Source: Symsagittifera roscoffensis (Eukaryota; Xenacoelomorpha; Acoela; Convolutidae). From it: a stretch of DNA of 64,000 nt. Positions 18,643 through 29,483 of this stretch are shown here, piece after piece. The stretch spans positions 23,485,549 to 23,549,548 of the forward strand of contig NC_087069.1 in assembly GCF_963678635.1 (NCBI RefSeq), read 5' to 3'. Each line of letters starts with the position of its first letter. Within the stretch, counting starts at the first letter, position 1. The notes beneath the pieces were generated by a model. It was not told where the DNA came from. It saw nothing but the letters and a program-made list of their open reading frames with translations, and searched no databases. The translations under genes were made by a program, and so were the position numbers.

Positions 18643-19050
18643 TGAGTTAGGACCGAAGTGTAACTCATAGAGTAATTTCGGATAGGGTACACCGTCTGCT
18701 CGTCACGCTATCTTATTTTCGGCCGGATAGATTCGTGCAACTTCTTAGTCTAATACCGATCCTAATCTTACTCTTATACTATCTAGTCTCAGGTTGTTTA
18801 ACTAGTCTCTGCTAGGCTCAATAGATCTAGGGTATACTGGTTTATTGCGGCTGCTGAAGTGCTCGGGAGAGTCCAACTAATTTCTAAGTTTAATTCAAAT
18901 CTCTCTGGTGCTGAAATTACAAGTAACTTCAGCACTTACAAATAAGTGGGTTGTTAGTTAGATGGATCATGATTGGTTAATATTAAATACTTTACATTGG
19001 TAAAACATTTAATTTATCCAATCATAAAATGTAGTTTAGATCAGGTTCCA
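18643..19050 (-). repeat. 5' LTR of giant element (408 bp)
   Basis: It is identical by eye to 200-607. TG...CA ends and the GAAG duplication flank it on the right. This is the promoter LTR for the minus-strand genes. Confidence 0.93.
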
Positions 19051-19054
19051 GAAG

Positions 19055-20227
19055 TGCACGACTTTATTGGCCTACTTTTCTGACCAGGTAAGGCACGTTT
19101 TCTGTACTGGAAGTCATCGTTCCCCCGCCAACACTGATTTGTGAAGCACTGATTTGATAGGCCCAGCATTACGAGGTCAAACTGTGTTTTTTTTTTGTGA
19201 ATTGTAAGCGGATTCCAAAACAAGGTCGCTACCTTTGTTCTTCTTTATAAACGCTTTTAAAAATCTGAAACGTCGTTTTCTGTTCAATTTGGACACTTTT
19301 GAAGAAGAAACAATAAATATTTTAGCCCCATTTGCTTATTTCATTTGTTTTGAGAGTTTATGGGTTACTACTCAAAAACGTTCCACAACCTTCAACCGTT
19401 TTTCCTAATTTCTGTCGCCATTGTTGTTTTGCGGCTAAAATCGTGATTTGTTCCTGACCGCTCAATTAATTCCGCAAAAAAATATTCCACAAAAATTGGA
19501 AACTTAAATTTGAAACCACTTCTAAAGTCGTTTTTCACGCCTAAAAATTGATGTCGAGGCTGGGCTGAAACGAACGTAATGGCTATACACTGTTTTTGAG
19601 GTCATCATAAATCTTAATAACAACAGGTCAAAGTCTAATCAACAATTTGTATTAAAACTTAAGTAAGCGGTCATAAAATCGATTTATAAAAATCAAGACT
19701 CTACTTCTCTTTCCTCTCACTTTTTAATTGTTTCAATTCTGCTTTAATTTTTTTTATCATTGCTAATTTCTTGATTTTTCGTTATCAGCTGTGAAAAATA
19801 TAAGTTTCCAAGTTTTGTAGGCTGTTCTTAGTGCAAAGTTTTCTAAATTTTCCCATTATGAAACATGCAGCTTAGCACTATAAGAAAATAACCTTCCTGA
19901 TTCTTGCAAGATATCCCTTTTCATTTCTGGAGTTGAGTTCGTGCTTGAGCCTTTTATCTTTTAGTTCAAATAGGAATTCTACCAGCTTATGCTAAACCCT
20001 CTGGCCTGTTGACAGGAATCTTAGTTTGATGGATGAAAAGAGCTAAAAACCAATTTTTCAAAGACACGTTCAGCGCCCCCTTAAGATTTATAGAATTCTA
20101 ACGAAAGCAGTTAAAAACGTTGAGGATCGTCAATTTTGGCTTTTTCAGGTCAACTTCGGCGTTGTGAGGGTGATAGTAAGGGCTTGGGAAAGCAAAAAAT
20201 GTTGGGAAAGCGTTAGTAGTTTTTATT
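19055..20227. other. Flank between the two LTR elements
   Basis: About 1.17 kb of AT-rich DNA has no frame with recognisable protein features. Nothing further is supported. Confidence 0.5.
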
Positions 20228-20232
20228 GTAAC

Positions 20233-22605
20233 TGTAGAATCGGTAATTCTACTGTATAACGTACGTGGCTTTTTCTTTGAACCTTGAACATGCAAACTAA
20301 GTAGTAGTAGAGCTGATTCGTTGATAGCGTCTGGTAAAGATCGGTAAATAATAGAGTGGTTAAGTTAAGATTGAATTAAACTCGTGTTTAATTAAGTTCG
20401 TGGGATTAATCCCCCTCTTTAGTGAAAATAGTGAATGCAATAGCTCCCGCCAACCCCCCCCCCCCCCCAACTCGGGAACTATAAGGGCGAACGTTATGAA
20501 ATTTAATGGAGTGATACTAGAGATGATTTGACCCGGGCATGCAAAGCGCCGGACCCGCTTGACCCCCTGGGGCCGGGTGATAACGGTTCCCGGAAGTGCA
20601 AATGGCCCCACCGGAAATCCTTAACTACTGGTCCGATTGAGCTCATTTTTATATATGTGGTAGCCCTGGATGAGGGAAGCTTAAGTTTGAAGTTTCGGAA
20701 CCTCAAGGTCACCCCGGCCCGATTTATGCCTTAAACAAACAAACCCCCCCCCCCCCCCCCACGACTCCCGGAGGCTACTCCTCGACCCCCAATGACCCTA
20801 GGGAGCTGAAACTTGGAGGGGTGGTAGATAGTGACATGGTCTATCGTATATTAGGATGATGACCCTACTGGGTGACAATGGCACGGGCTATTAGCACTTG
20901 GGAATATCACCCCTTTTAGGTGTTAATGGGCTATTTGCGAAAAATAATGCGCGAGGGCATATCGATTTTATGGCTTATATGTGTAGTATAACCCACCCCG
21001 TTAAAAAGGACCCCTATAGGTCTCAGCTCCCGGTTGACCTTTCTGGTGCTAATTGACCTTTCCCGGGAAAAGTGATAATGAACCTTAAAAGTGGGATAAC
21101 TTGAGAAGTATTTGTCGGATATGGATGAAACTTGGTAGGTACGACCCCATGTAACCTCGAACCGATTATGGGAGACTTGACCCCGGGTGACCCCGGGTTG
21201 ACCTTTACTTGACCTTTTGGAATTTTAGCCCCGAAACCCCTAAAATTAGCACCGGAAAGTAGCCCAAATCATATGTCTCGTAATCAGGGGAGTTAATAGA
21301 GATATGTTATTGATATTGGGTGACAATTTGCGTGCATAGGAAATTAGTTAGGCATTTCCTGGAATTCGATGGAATATCTTGGCTTAATGTATAGTGGTAT
21401 ATTGTTGGATTTAATACGAGTTAGTTAAATAAACATTGGGTTAAATTTTGACTTGGCGAATGAACTATTAATAGAAATGCGTCAATGGCACAGAAAAGTA
21501 GTCACATATTAATTTGGCAATATGACAGAGGGAATAGGGAATTAATTAACATAAATATTAGAAATGTACTGGATATTCCATTGGCTTCTGGGGAATGTTT
21601 TATTGGCTCAATTGGACCCCAGTTGAGGGAACGGCTTACCCTGAAGGTCGATTAGATTGAAATTTGAATGGGTTATGTATTGGAATTTTTGGATTGCGAT
21701 AATTAGGAAATTAAGTTCATTGGGAATTTATCCTAGTCATGGGAGAAAGGAAAAGATGCGGGATAATTAAATAAAGTCCTTGGGTATTTGGATATGTAAA
21801 CATAGCTTGAATTAAGTTGAAGTTGCACTTGTTATTTGTTTAGCATAGCTTTGATTGGCATTTTGAACTTGGCATTTAAATTAATGTGATCATGCGGGAT
21901 TTATGAACTGGAACGCTGCGTAGGAGGCATATAGGTAAATGTTAAGACTTATACGGAATGACGGATCTCTAACTAAAACTAAGAGTAAATAGACATAAGG
22001 CACGGATGTTGCGGAACGGCCTTTAGGCGTCAGAACGATTGGGAGTTAATTGTTAACGAGTCGTATCTCAGAGTTATTGAGAACGAGTTAAGTTACTCGT
22101 TGAAAGTTAAAGTAGATTAGTTAGTGAAGTAAGTTAGGCTATCTAGAGGATAGCGGAATCGTTGTCGAACGATTGATAATTGATAGAAGTTCTCGAGGAG
22201 AACATTAGATATTAGTTAGGCGTTAATTGAACTGCAGGAGGCAGTTGGTTGAATAATAGTAATCGCGGACCCATTCCTTTGGTTGAATGATTAATTTATA
22301 TTCCAGCCACTTATATGCTATTCTGTATTTGGATTGATTATTTCTTAATTCATTATTATTATTGGAATTGTTGTTGCGATTGACTATTGATTGCGAGCGA
22401 GATACAGTCGAAAGAGCACAAACAAGGGGCGAGCAGCATAATACGATACAGAACGGCTATCCACCAAATCAACCCTTTTGGGATTGTAAACAGTACTGGG
22501 ATTTGGTTGCCCCACCGACCCAGTGCTAAAGGGAAACATATTGCGGCGACGCGGAACAGAGTGAGAGGTCGGCCTAGAGATACTGTGAATTTCCCCACGT
22601 TTACA
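20233..22605 (+). repeat. 5' LTR of non-autonomous element (2373 bp)
   Basis: It matches 27121-29478 throughout except for two expanded poly-C tracts (20454-20468 and 20744-20760). The part near 21030-21220 is dense in TGACC/TGACCT motifs. The small ORFs inside it are repeated in the 3' LTR and look non-coding. Confidence 0.93.
21199..21215 (-). promoter_or_regulatory. AGGTCA direct repeat with 5-bp spacer in LTR
   Basis: Two TGACCT hexamers (21199-21204 and 21210-21215) read AGGTCA on the minus strand with five bases between, the DR5 arrangement of nuclear-receptor half-sites. The 3' LTR copy is at 28072-28088. Several other TGACC half-sites lie within 200 bp. A regulatory role is inferred from motif spacing only. 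Confidence 0.35.
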
Positions 22606-22606
22606 G

Positions 22607-22621
22607 TGGCGCTCCTGGGTG
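22607..22621 (+). other. Primer-binding site for tRNA-Asn
   Basis: TGGCGCTCCTGGGTG is complementary to a tRNA 3' end CACCCAGGAGCGCCA. Metazoan tRNA-Asn(GTT) has a very similar end. Elsewhere in this window the same 15-mer runs on into an anticodon-loop copy of tRNA-Asn (55857-55903), which supports the assignment. Confidence 0.75.
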
Positions 22622-22698
22622 GGCGCTATTCTGGATTGTAGTTGCAACGACGATTTGTGCGAATACGAGAAGAGCGGACGATCGACGAAACAGTTGCG

Positions 22699-23901
22699 AT
22701 GGCGATGAACGATCAGGAAAGACAGCTCATGGCGGAGGCTGCGGTGGCTGCGGCGAATGCTCTTGATCGACAGCAGGGAGTGTTTGGATTTGGAACGATA
22801 CGACCAGATCGGTTTCCCTCGAGCAGTTATCAGAACTGGCGAGACTGGAGGAAACACTTCGCCTGGATAGCAGACGCCAATCGATGGGACGATGAGCAGG
22901 CGAGGATGGTTTTGCCCACTTGCTTGACGGGCTGGGCATTGGATGAGTTCACCAGTATGCCAGCTCACTTTCGAGAGGAAGTGGAAGGGTTCGATGAGCC
23001 AACTTTAGGCAGAATGCTGGCCGAGCTCGATCAGAGGATGATGCCGTTTCAGACACGATCGACTGCGAGGGCTGAATTCAAAAGCCTCATTCAGGGCGAA
23101 AGGGAGGATCTGAGGGAGTTCTCCCGGCGAGTGCGATCAGTGGGTGAAGTGGCGAATGCAAATATGCCAGTGCAGATTCGAGACGATATGAATCGCGAGC
23201 AGTTCATCGATGGGATATTCGATGCGGATCTACAGGAGTTGCTCCTACGCGAAGATTTCGATAGTTTTGGTCAAGCCGTGGCTCGAGCCCAAGCACTAGA
23301 GATGGCTAGTAGGACAGCCAGACTGCGTAACCGAAGACGTCCAAATGCTGTTCGGGAAATGCACGATATTCCAGAGATAGAATCCGGAGTTATTGGAGGC
23401 GAAGTGCAGGCAGACGGGGCTCAGCACTTGCGGACGGACTTCACGAGATGGCAGAAAAGTACAGATCAGCGGTTAGACCAGCTCACTCAGCAGATGCAGA
23501 TGCAGGGGGCGCGCCAGAATCAGCTGGCGAAACATGTGGAGACGCAAAACTCCAGGCATGACGAGCTGTTGACGCAGATGCACTCGCAAAACTCCCAGAT
23601 ACAGAATATGACGACCCAGATGCAGAGCATGACATCTATGATGAGCAAGTTAGTAACTTCTTTTTCCCCGGCTCCCCAGTACGAGGGCTTGCCCCGAGAT
23701 GAAGCGGCACCAAAGTCACGGCAGTCATTTGAGACGGGAGGAAACAGTCAGAACAGTGCAGAAAATGGCGCTGGACGATACGGCTTGAGGACTCCATGGA
23801 CTCAGGGTGCTTGTTTTAATTGTGGTCAGGTGGGCCACATTGCGAAAGGATGTCCCCAAAGAAGTGCGAACCATTTAAACTACCAAGGGCCGGGACAGTA
23901 G
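22699..23901 (+). CDS. gag: Gag of non-autonomous element, 400 aa
   Basis: I chose the first ATG (22699-22701). The open frame extends upstream only into the primer region. An N-terminal alpha-helical Gag core includes a W-rich segment (NWRDWRKHFAWI) and the LREFSRRV motif typical of Retrotrans_gag, at about residues 45-190. A Gln/Met-rich coiled-coil-like stretch follows at about 255-320. A CCHC zinc knuckle (CFNCGQVGHIAKGC) lies near the C-terminus. It should form the particle shell and bind RNA. A slippery site and hairpin at its 3' end direct some ribosomes into the Pol frame. The frame is intact. Confidence 0.9.
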   Translation: MAMNDQERQLMAEAAVAAANALDRQQGVFGFGTIRPDRFPSSSYQNWRDWRKHFAWIADANRWDDEQARMVLPTCLTGWALDEFTSMPAHFREEVEGFDEPTLGRMLAELDQRMMPFQTRSTARAEFKSLIQGEREDLREFSRRVRSVGEVANANMPVQIRDDMNREQFIDGIFDADLQELLLREDFDSFGQAVARAQALEMASRTARLRNRRRPNAVREMHDIPEIESGVIGGEVQADGAQHLRTDFTRWQKSTDQRLDQLTQQMQMQGARQNQLAKHVETQNSRHDELLTQMHSQNSQIQNMTTQMQSMTSMMSKLVTSFSPAPQYEGLPRDEAAPKSRQSFETGGNSQNSAENGAGRYGLRTPWTQGACFNCGQVGHIAKGCPQRSANHLNYQGPGQ

Positions 23902-23930
23902 GGGAGTTCGAAGGAGGATTTGTCCCGGCC
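23874..23930 (+). promoter_or_regulatory. -1 ribosomal frameshift cassette
   Basis: TTTAAAC (23874-23880) stands in the Gag frame as T TTA AAC, a canonical X XXY YYZ heptamer. After a 7-nt spacer a perfect 10-bp GC-rich stem forms between GGCCGGGACA (23888-23897) and TGTCCCGGCC (23921-23930). The Gag stop lies in its 23-nt loop. The shift leads exactly into the open Pol frame. Confidence 0.88.
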
Positions 23931-26318
23931 GAATTCAAGAAACAGCAGGCGGAAAGGCGAACGCAAGCTACAGGAACTCAGTCATGCCAGCGTTCCGATA
24001 CGAATGCGATTGATGACGAAGAAAGGCAGAGCGAGAAGATAATGGAGCAGGAACAAGTTCTATCGATATTGGAACGACTACCCAGGATCAGAGAGAACGA
24101 CCCAAAGTTGGAGATGAAACAGAATTCGCGAATGCGCATCGAGCGTGTTGGGATTAGTCATGATGTGAACGAACCACGCGGGGCAGTCGTCAATGCTCGC
24201 ATAGGAGGAACCCATGTGGAGGTGCTGCTTGATACCGGAGCCACAACTGACCTCATAAGGACAGATGTTGCTCGGAGAATGGTGGAAACACCTACGATGG
24301 AACGTTACGCTGGTCGACTGGAGACAGCAGACGGACAAGTGATGGCGGTCGATGGAGTCGTCACAACTCGCTTCAAGTTGGGCGATATTGATGAAGACAT
24401 CGAAGCTCTTGTGGTCCCGAAACTGAAAGCGGAGATGGTTCTTGGACTTCGATCGATGAAAGAGTATCAGTGCTCTTTGATGTTCAGTCGTGGAGAAGAC
24501 TTCTTGTGGACAGGGACGAGAGAGGGTTCAATGGTGCCAATCCGGCACGTGAATCAACGGTATTCTCCGGAACGGATGCCCTCTCTGCCACATGATCCGG
24601 GCGGGCGGATTAAGGGAAAAGATATTCCGAGAACGGACATGCGGAAGAGGTTGATTGCGAAGATAACAGCGGCAGTAGAGTCTCCTGATGAAATCTTAGA
24701 AGGATGGCCGACTAGTTATGACGATCACAGTGTAAATGTGGTTCAAGAGAACGAAGCTGAAGAAGATGAAATGTATGGATGCCCAAAGCCTGTTTCCTTG
24801 GATGAGGCATTGGGATTGACTCGTGGCGGAGGCCGATCAGAGAGAGTTGCGGTGGTTCAAGAGACAAAAATGGGCGATGAGGACGACGGCGATGCGATTC
24901 GATGGGAACGAACGAAAGAAGAAATTGCGACGATGCAGAAAGAAGACGAAGCGATTGCGCAAGTATTCTATTGGGCGGAAACAGCAGACGAGACGAGCGA
25001 TATGCCTTCTTTGGGAACGAATCTTATTCCGAAGGGACAGGCAATTCAGTACGGACCTGAGGCACTAGCATACTGGTCGAGATGGGATGAGCTGAGTATT
25101 CGAGGTGGAATACTCTACAAGAAATGGTTCCAGAGAGATGGGTCAAAGCCGACACTTTTGACGGTTGTTCCAGCAGCGGGACGAAAGGAGATCCTCGGAC
25201 GGTTTGACTCGATGGAAACTGGGGGAGGACAACTTGCGACCGAGAAGATGTTAGCGAAGATACGACGACGATATTGGTGGCCGACGATGAGGACGGATGT
25301 CGAAAGAAAAATCCAGTGGTGCTTAAGCCAGGGTGCACATAATGTCAGCGGGAAGAGAAAGCGAGCTGCGGTTCAAGCTCCGTTTGATCCCGGAATCAGA
25401 TTCAACACAGTGGCAGTGGATGTACTTGGTCCAATGACGATGGCAACTCAGACGAAGGCGAGGCATGTGCTAGTGATGACGGATTTGTTCACAATGTATG
25501 CGATAACGGTCCCTCTCGTATCGACAGATGCATCAAACGTGGCTCAAGCAATTTTGGAACATTGGGTACTGAAGTTTGGAACTCCCAATGCTTTACGTAC
25601 GGACCAAGGAAAAGTCTTTGGCAGCGAACTGATCAAGACGATGTGTCGGCTCTTGGGAATTGACATAACTGCGACTTTACCCTACAAACCTGAAGGCAGA
25701 GAACTGACGGGTCGATACAACGACAAGATGGCGAAGGTGATTTCGAAGTATTGTGCAGAGAACCCAAAGACGTGGGATACGATGTTGCCGTATCTGGGCT
25801 TTGTGTATAACACGACGACTCATCGAACGACGGGAGCTACGCCTTTTAGTTTGGTTCACGGACAGGAATGCCAGTATCCCATTGACCTCTTCTACGCGAA
25901 ACCCCACGATGAAGTATTGACGAAGGATGGCTTTGCAGAGGAACTGGATGAACTTTTCAGAGATGCTCATAGCAGTGCGAGAGAACTCGTAGGGACGGAT
26001 CAACGAAGACAGGAGGATCAGTACTGGAAGAAAGTTCATGGTGAACCCTATACAGCTGGCGATAAAGTATGGGTGTGGGCGAAGGAAAAGTTCAAGTCGA
26101 AGAAGCACTTCGATCCGTGGGAAGGACCTTATGTTGTACTGGCGAGAATGTCGGAAGTGAACTACAAAGTTGCGAAGGAATCAACTCCGAGCAAATTGAA
26201 GTTCCTGCATTTCAACAAGCTGAAACGAGTCAAAGAAGAGACGATCCAGTCAGAGGAGGCCACAGCAAGTAAGCGACCGGCACCCTATCGGTCGGTTAAC
26301 TTTTTCGATGACCCGTAG
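23878..26318 (+). CDS. pol: Pol-like protein: protease plus degenerate integrase, no RT
   Basis: It is read after the -1 shift near 23880 and the frame is open from at least 23820. Residues below are counted from 23820. Retroviral-type protease has DTGA at 138-141. A linker of about 200 residues follows. The tether that normally follows RNase H then leads straight into an integrase-like region; RT and RNase H are missing. In the zinc domain three of the four HHCC ligands are replaced (C-x2-C has become CLSQ and the GGH His is Gln). In the DDE core Asp533 and Asp595 are present, but the third position, 35 residues on (631), is Gly. The C-terminal module (WEGPYVVL) is kept. The protein probably processes Gag but cannot polymerise or integrate. 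Intactness suggests selection for another use or recent origin. Confidence 0.85.
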
Positions 26319-26741
26319 ATGCGTGATGAAGATGAGTTGTTATGGCAGAACAACCGGGAGGGTTTTAGTCATGACCCAGGCCCACGAGATGGACCAGTGA
26401 GATTGTTGCCTGTGAGGAATCGAGCGGAAGAGCCACCAGTGAATCCACCCGGGCGAAATGTGCGAAACAGGGTGATGCCCGAACATTTTGCTGACCCACC
26501 TCGGATGCGAGAAGTGGCTAGGAGGGAAGAAGATGCGATTGAGACGTACGATGCGACGGAGCTCGAGGCCAGAAGGGAAGAGGAGCCAGCGAATCTACCA
26601 AGTGAGGAGGAAGGCATACCTCCGGGAGATGCGGTGGAAGCTGAACCTGTGATGGATAATGGCACTGCAGATGATGGCGGTCGACCAACTCGAGTTAGGA
26701 GACAACCTGTGAGGTTTGGAATCGACGATTTTGTGAGTTAA
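26319..26741 (+). CDS. Downstream in-frame extension of Pol, 140 codons
   Basis: An ATG follows the Pol TAG directly (TAGATG), in the same reading frame. The sequence is acidic and Pro-rich. It ends in a basic RPTRVRRQPVRF-type tail, often seen at the C-terminus of gypsy Pol proteins. It is therefore best read as the true Pol C-terminus, reached by stop-codon readthrough, reinitiation at the adjacent ATG, or lost through a recent nonsense change. Confidence 0.6.
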   Translation: MRDEDELLWQNNREGFSHDPGPRDGPVRLLPVRNRAEEPPVNPPGRNVRNRVMPEHFADPPRMREVARREEDAIETYDATELEARREEEPANLPSEEEGIPPGDAVEAEPVMDNGTADDGGRPTRVRRQPVRFGIDDFVS

Positions 26742-27108
26742 AACTTACCTTAGTTTACTAAACTCTTTTCTTGATCTCATTATATGGTGCTTATTTAACT
26801 TGAGTGCGAGTCCACCCGAACTGTTGTGCGGACATTTGATAGTGATTATTATGATTGTGAAAGGGTTGGATCGTACCAGGAAGAGTAAAATTAATTTCAG
26901 TTACGTCCCCTCTTAGGTTAATCATTGTGCTATATCATTGTTTGTTTTATGGGGACTAACTGATGGGTCCGCGATCTTTAAGGATAATAATTTAAAGGGT
27001 GGAAACTAAATTAAGACGAGAGTACGGCGTAGCAAAGCGAAGCGTTATGTAAGTTAACCTTAGGCTTTTTACGAGTTACTTTTTCATTATTCGGGAGAAT
27101 AATAGACT
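26742..27108 (+). other. Non-coding 3' region of non-autonomous element
   Basis: About 370 bp lie between the last ORF and the polypurine tract, with no gene-like frame. Confidence 0.6.
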
Positions 27109-27120
27109 AGAAGGGAAGAC
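27109..27120 (+). other. Polypurine tract
   Basis: GAAGGGAAGA-type purine run directly before the TG of the 3' LTR, in the position expected for plus-strand priming. Confidence 0.7.
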
Positions 27121-29478
27121 TGTAGAATCGGTAATTCTACTGTATAACGTACGTGGCTTTTTCTTTGAACCTTGAACATGCAAACTAAGTAGTAGTAGAG
27201 CTGATTCGTTGATAGCGTCTGGTAAAGATCGGTAAATAATAGAGTGGTTAAGTTAAGATTGAATTAAACTCGTGTTTAATTAAGTTCGTGGGATTAATCC
27301 CCCTCTTTAGTGAAAATAGTGAATGCAATAGCTCCCGCCAACCCCCCCAACTCGGGAACTATAAGGGCGAACGTTATGAAATTTAATGGAGTGATACTAG
27401 AGATGATTTGACCCGGGCATGCAAAGCGCCGGACCCGCTTGACCCCCTGGGGCCGGGTGATAACGGTTCCCGGAAGTGCAAATGGCCCCACCGGAAATCC
27501 TTAACTACTGGTCCGATTGAGCTCATTTTTATATATGTGGTAGCCCTGGATGAGGGAAGCTTAAGTTTGAAGTTTCGGAACCTCAAGGTCACCCCGGCCC
27601 GATTTATGCCTTAAACAAACAAACCCCCCCCCCACGACTCCCGGAGGCTACTCCTCGACCCCCAATGACCCTAGGGAGCTGAAACTTGGAGGGGTGGTAG
27701 ATAGTGACATGGTCTATCGTATATTAGGATGATGACCCTACTGGGTGACAATGGCACGGGCTATTAGCACTTGGGAATATCACCCCTTTTAGGTGTTAAT
27801 GGGCTATTTGCGAAAAATAATGCGCGAGGGCATATCGATTTTATGGCTTATATGTGTAGTATAACCCACCCCGTTAAAAAGGACCCCTATAGGTCTCAGC
27901 TCCCGGTTGACCTTTCTGGTGCTAATTGACCTTTCCCGGGAAAAGTGATAATGAACCTTAAAAGTGGGATAACTTGAGAAGTATTTGTCGGATATGGATG
28001 AAACTTGGTAGGTACGACCCCATGTAACCTCGAACCGATTATGGGAGACTTGACCCCGGGTGACCCCGGGTTGACCTTTACTTGACCTTTTGGAATTTTA
28101 GCCCCGAAACCCCTAAAATTAGCACCGGAAAGTAGCCCAAATCATATGTCTCGTAATCAGGGGAGTTAATAGAGATATGTTATTGATATTGGGTGACAAT
28201 TTGCGTGCATAGGAAATTAGTTAGGCATTTCCTGGAATTCGATGGAATATCTTGGCTTAATGTATAGTGGTATATTGTTGGATTTAATACGAGTTAGTTA
28301 AATAAACATTGGGTTAAATTTTGACTTGGCGAATGAACTATTAATAGAAATGCGTCAATGGCACAGAAAAGTAGTCACATATTAATTTGGCAATATGACA
28401 GAGGGAATAGGGAATTAATTAACATAAATATTAGAAATGTACTGGATATTCCATTGGCTTCTGGGGAATGTTTTATTGGCTCAATTGGACCCCAGTTGAG
28501 GGAACGGCTTACCCTGAAGGTCGATTAGATTGAAATTTGAATGGGTTATGTATTGGAATTTTTGGATTGCGATAATTAGGAAATTAAGTTCATTGGGAAT
28601 TTATCCTAGTCATGGGAGAAAGGAAAAGATGCGGGATAATTAAATAAAGTCCTTGGGTATTTGGATATGTAAACATAGCTTGAATTAAGTTGAAGTTGCA
28701 CTTGTTATTTGTTTAGCATAGCTTTGATTGGCATTTTGAACTTGGCATTTAAATTAATGTGATCATGCGGGATTTATGAACTGGAACGCTGCGTAGGAGG
28801 CATATAGGTAAATGTTAAGACTTATACGGAATGACGGATCTCTAACTAAAACTAAGAGTAAATAGACATAAGGCACGGATGTTGCGGAACGGCCTTTAGG
28901 CGTCAGAACGATTGGGAGTTAATTGTTAACGAGTCGTATCTCAGAGTTATTGAGAACGAGTTAAGTTACTCGTTGAAAGTTAAAGTAGATTAGTTAGTGA
29001 AGTAAGTTAGGCTATCTAGAGGATAGCGGAATCGTTGTCGAACGATTGATAATTGATAGAAGTTCTCGAGGAGAACATTAGATATTAGTTAGGCGTTAAT
29101 TGAACTGCAGGAGGCAGTTGGTTGAATAATAGTAATCGCGGACCCATTCCTTTGGTTGAATGATTAATTTATATTCCAGCCACTTATATGCTATTCTGTA
29201 TTTGGATTGATTATTTCTTAATTCATTATTATTATTGGAATTGTTGTTGCGATTGACTATTGATTGCGAGCGAGATACAGTCGAAAGAGCACAAACAAGG
29301 GGCGAGCAGCATAATACGATACAGAACGGCTATCCACCAAATCAACCCTTTTGGGATTGTAAACAGTACTGGGATTTGGTTGCCCCACCGACCCAGTGCT
29401 AAAGGGAAACATATTGCGGCGACGCGGAACAGAGTGAGAGGTCGGCCTAGAGATACTGTGAATTTCCCCACGTTTACA
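27121..29478 (+). repeat. 3' LTR of non-autonomous element (2358 bp)
   Basis: Same as 20233-22605 apart from shorter poly-C tracts (7 and 10 C). It ends TTTACA and is followed by the GTAAC duplication. Confidence 0.93.
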
Positions 29479-29483
29479 GTAAC

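Larger units (their letters stand above)
200..19050 (-). mobile_element. Giant env-bearing LTR retroelement, complete
   Basis: An 18,851-bp element is bounded by two 408-bp direct repeats that start TG and end CA. It is flanked by the 4-bp duplication GAAG (196-199 and 19051-19054). A candidate primer-binding site lies 2 nt inside the right repeat. All coding frames run on the minus strand, so the 5' LTR is the right-hand copy. Order 5' to 3': LTR, primer site, 1.25-kb leader, 155-aa basic ORF, Gag-Pol (2740 aa), two small hydrophobic ORFs, a Met-less 378-codon frame, an Env-like frame, a 597-aa ORF, a 1.5-kb 3' region, LTR. The protease-RT-RNase H-integrase order and the GPY-type integrase tail indicate the Ty3/gypsy (Metaviridae) group. 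A 4-bp duplication plus env fits an errantivirus-like lifestyle. Identical LTRs and open frames suggest a very recent insertion. Confidence 0.93.
20233..29478 (+). mobile_element. Non-autonomous Ty3/gypsy-type element without RT
   Basis: A 9246-bp element with 2373-bp and 2358-bp LTRs (TGTAG...TTTACA) is flanked by GTAAC on both sides (20228-20232 and 29479-29483). A primer site matching the 3' end of tRNA-Asn lies 1 nt after the 5' LTR. A purine tract precedes the 3' LTR. It codes for Gag and, through a -1 frameshift, a Pol-like protein with protease and an integrase-like part. Reverse transcriptase and RNase H are absent. The only LTR differences I see are two C-homopolymer lengths (15 versus 7 and 17 versus 10). 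This implies recent movement using enzymes from another element. Confidence 0.92.

Noticed and set aside
20360-20734. Small ORFs repeated in both large LTRs
   Set aside because: They span homopolymer-C tracts and differ in frame between LTRs. Duplication follows from the LTRs and not from coding constraint.
22384-22968. 194-aa minus-strand ORF across the LTR/gag boundary
   Set aside because: Antisense to LTR and gag, no recognisable domain. The LTR part recurs in the 3' LTR without the rest.
25677-26108. 143-aa minus-strand ORF
   Set aside because: Antisense shadow of the integrase-like region of Pol.
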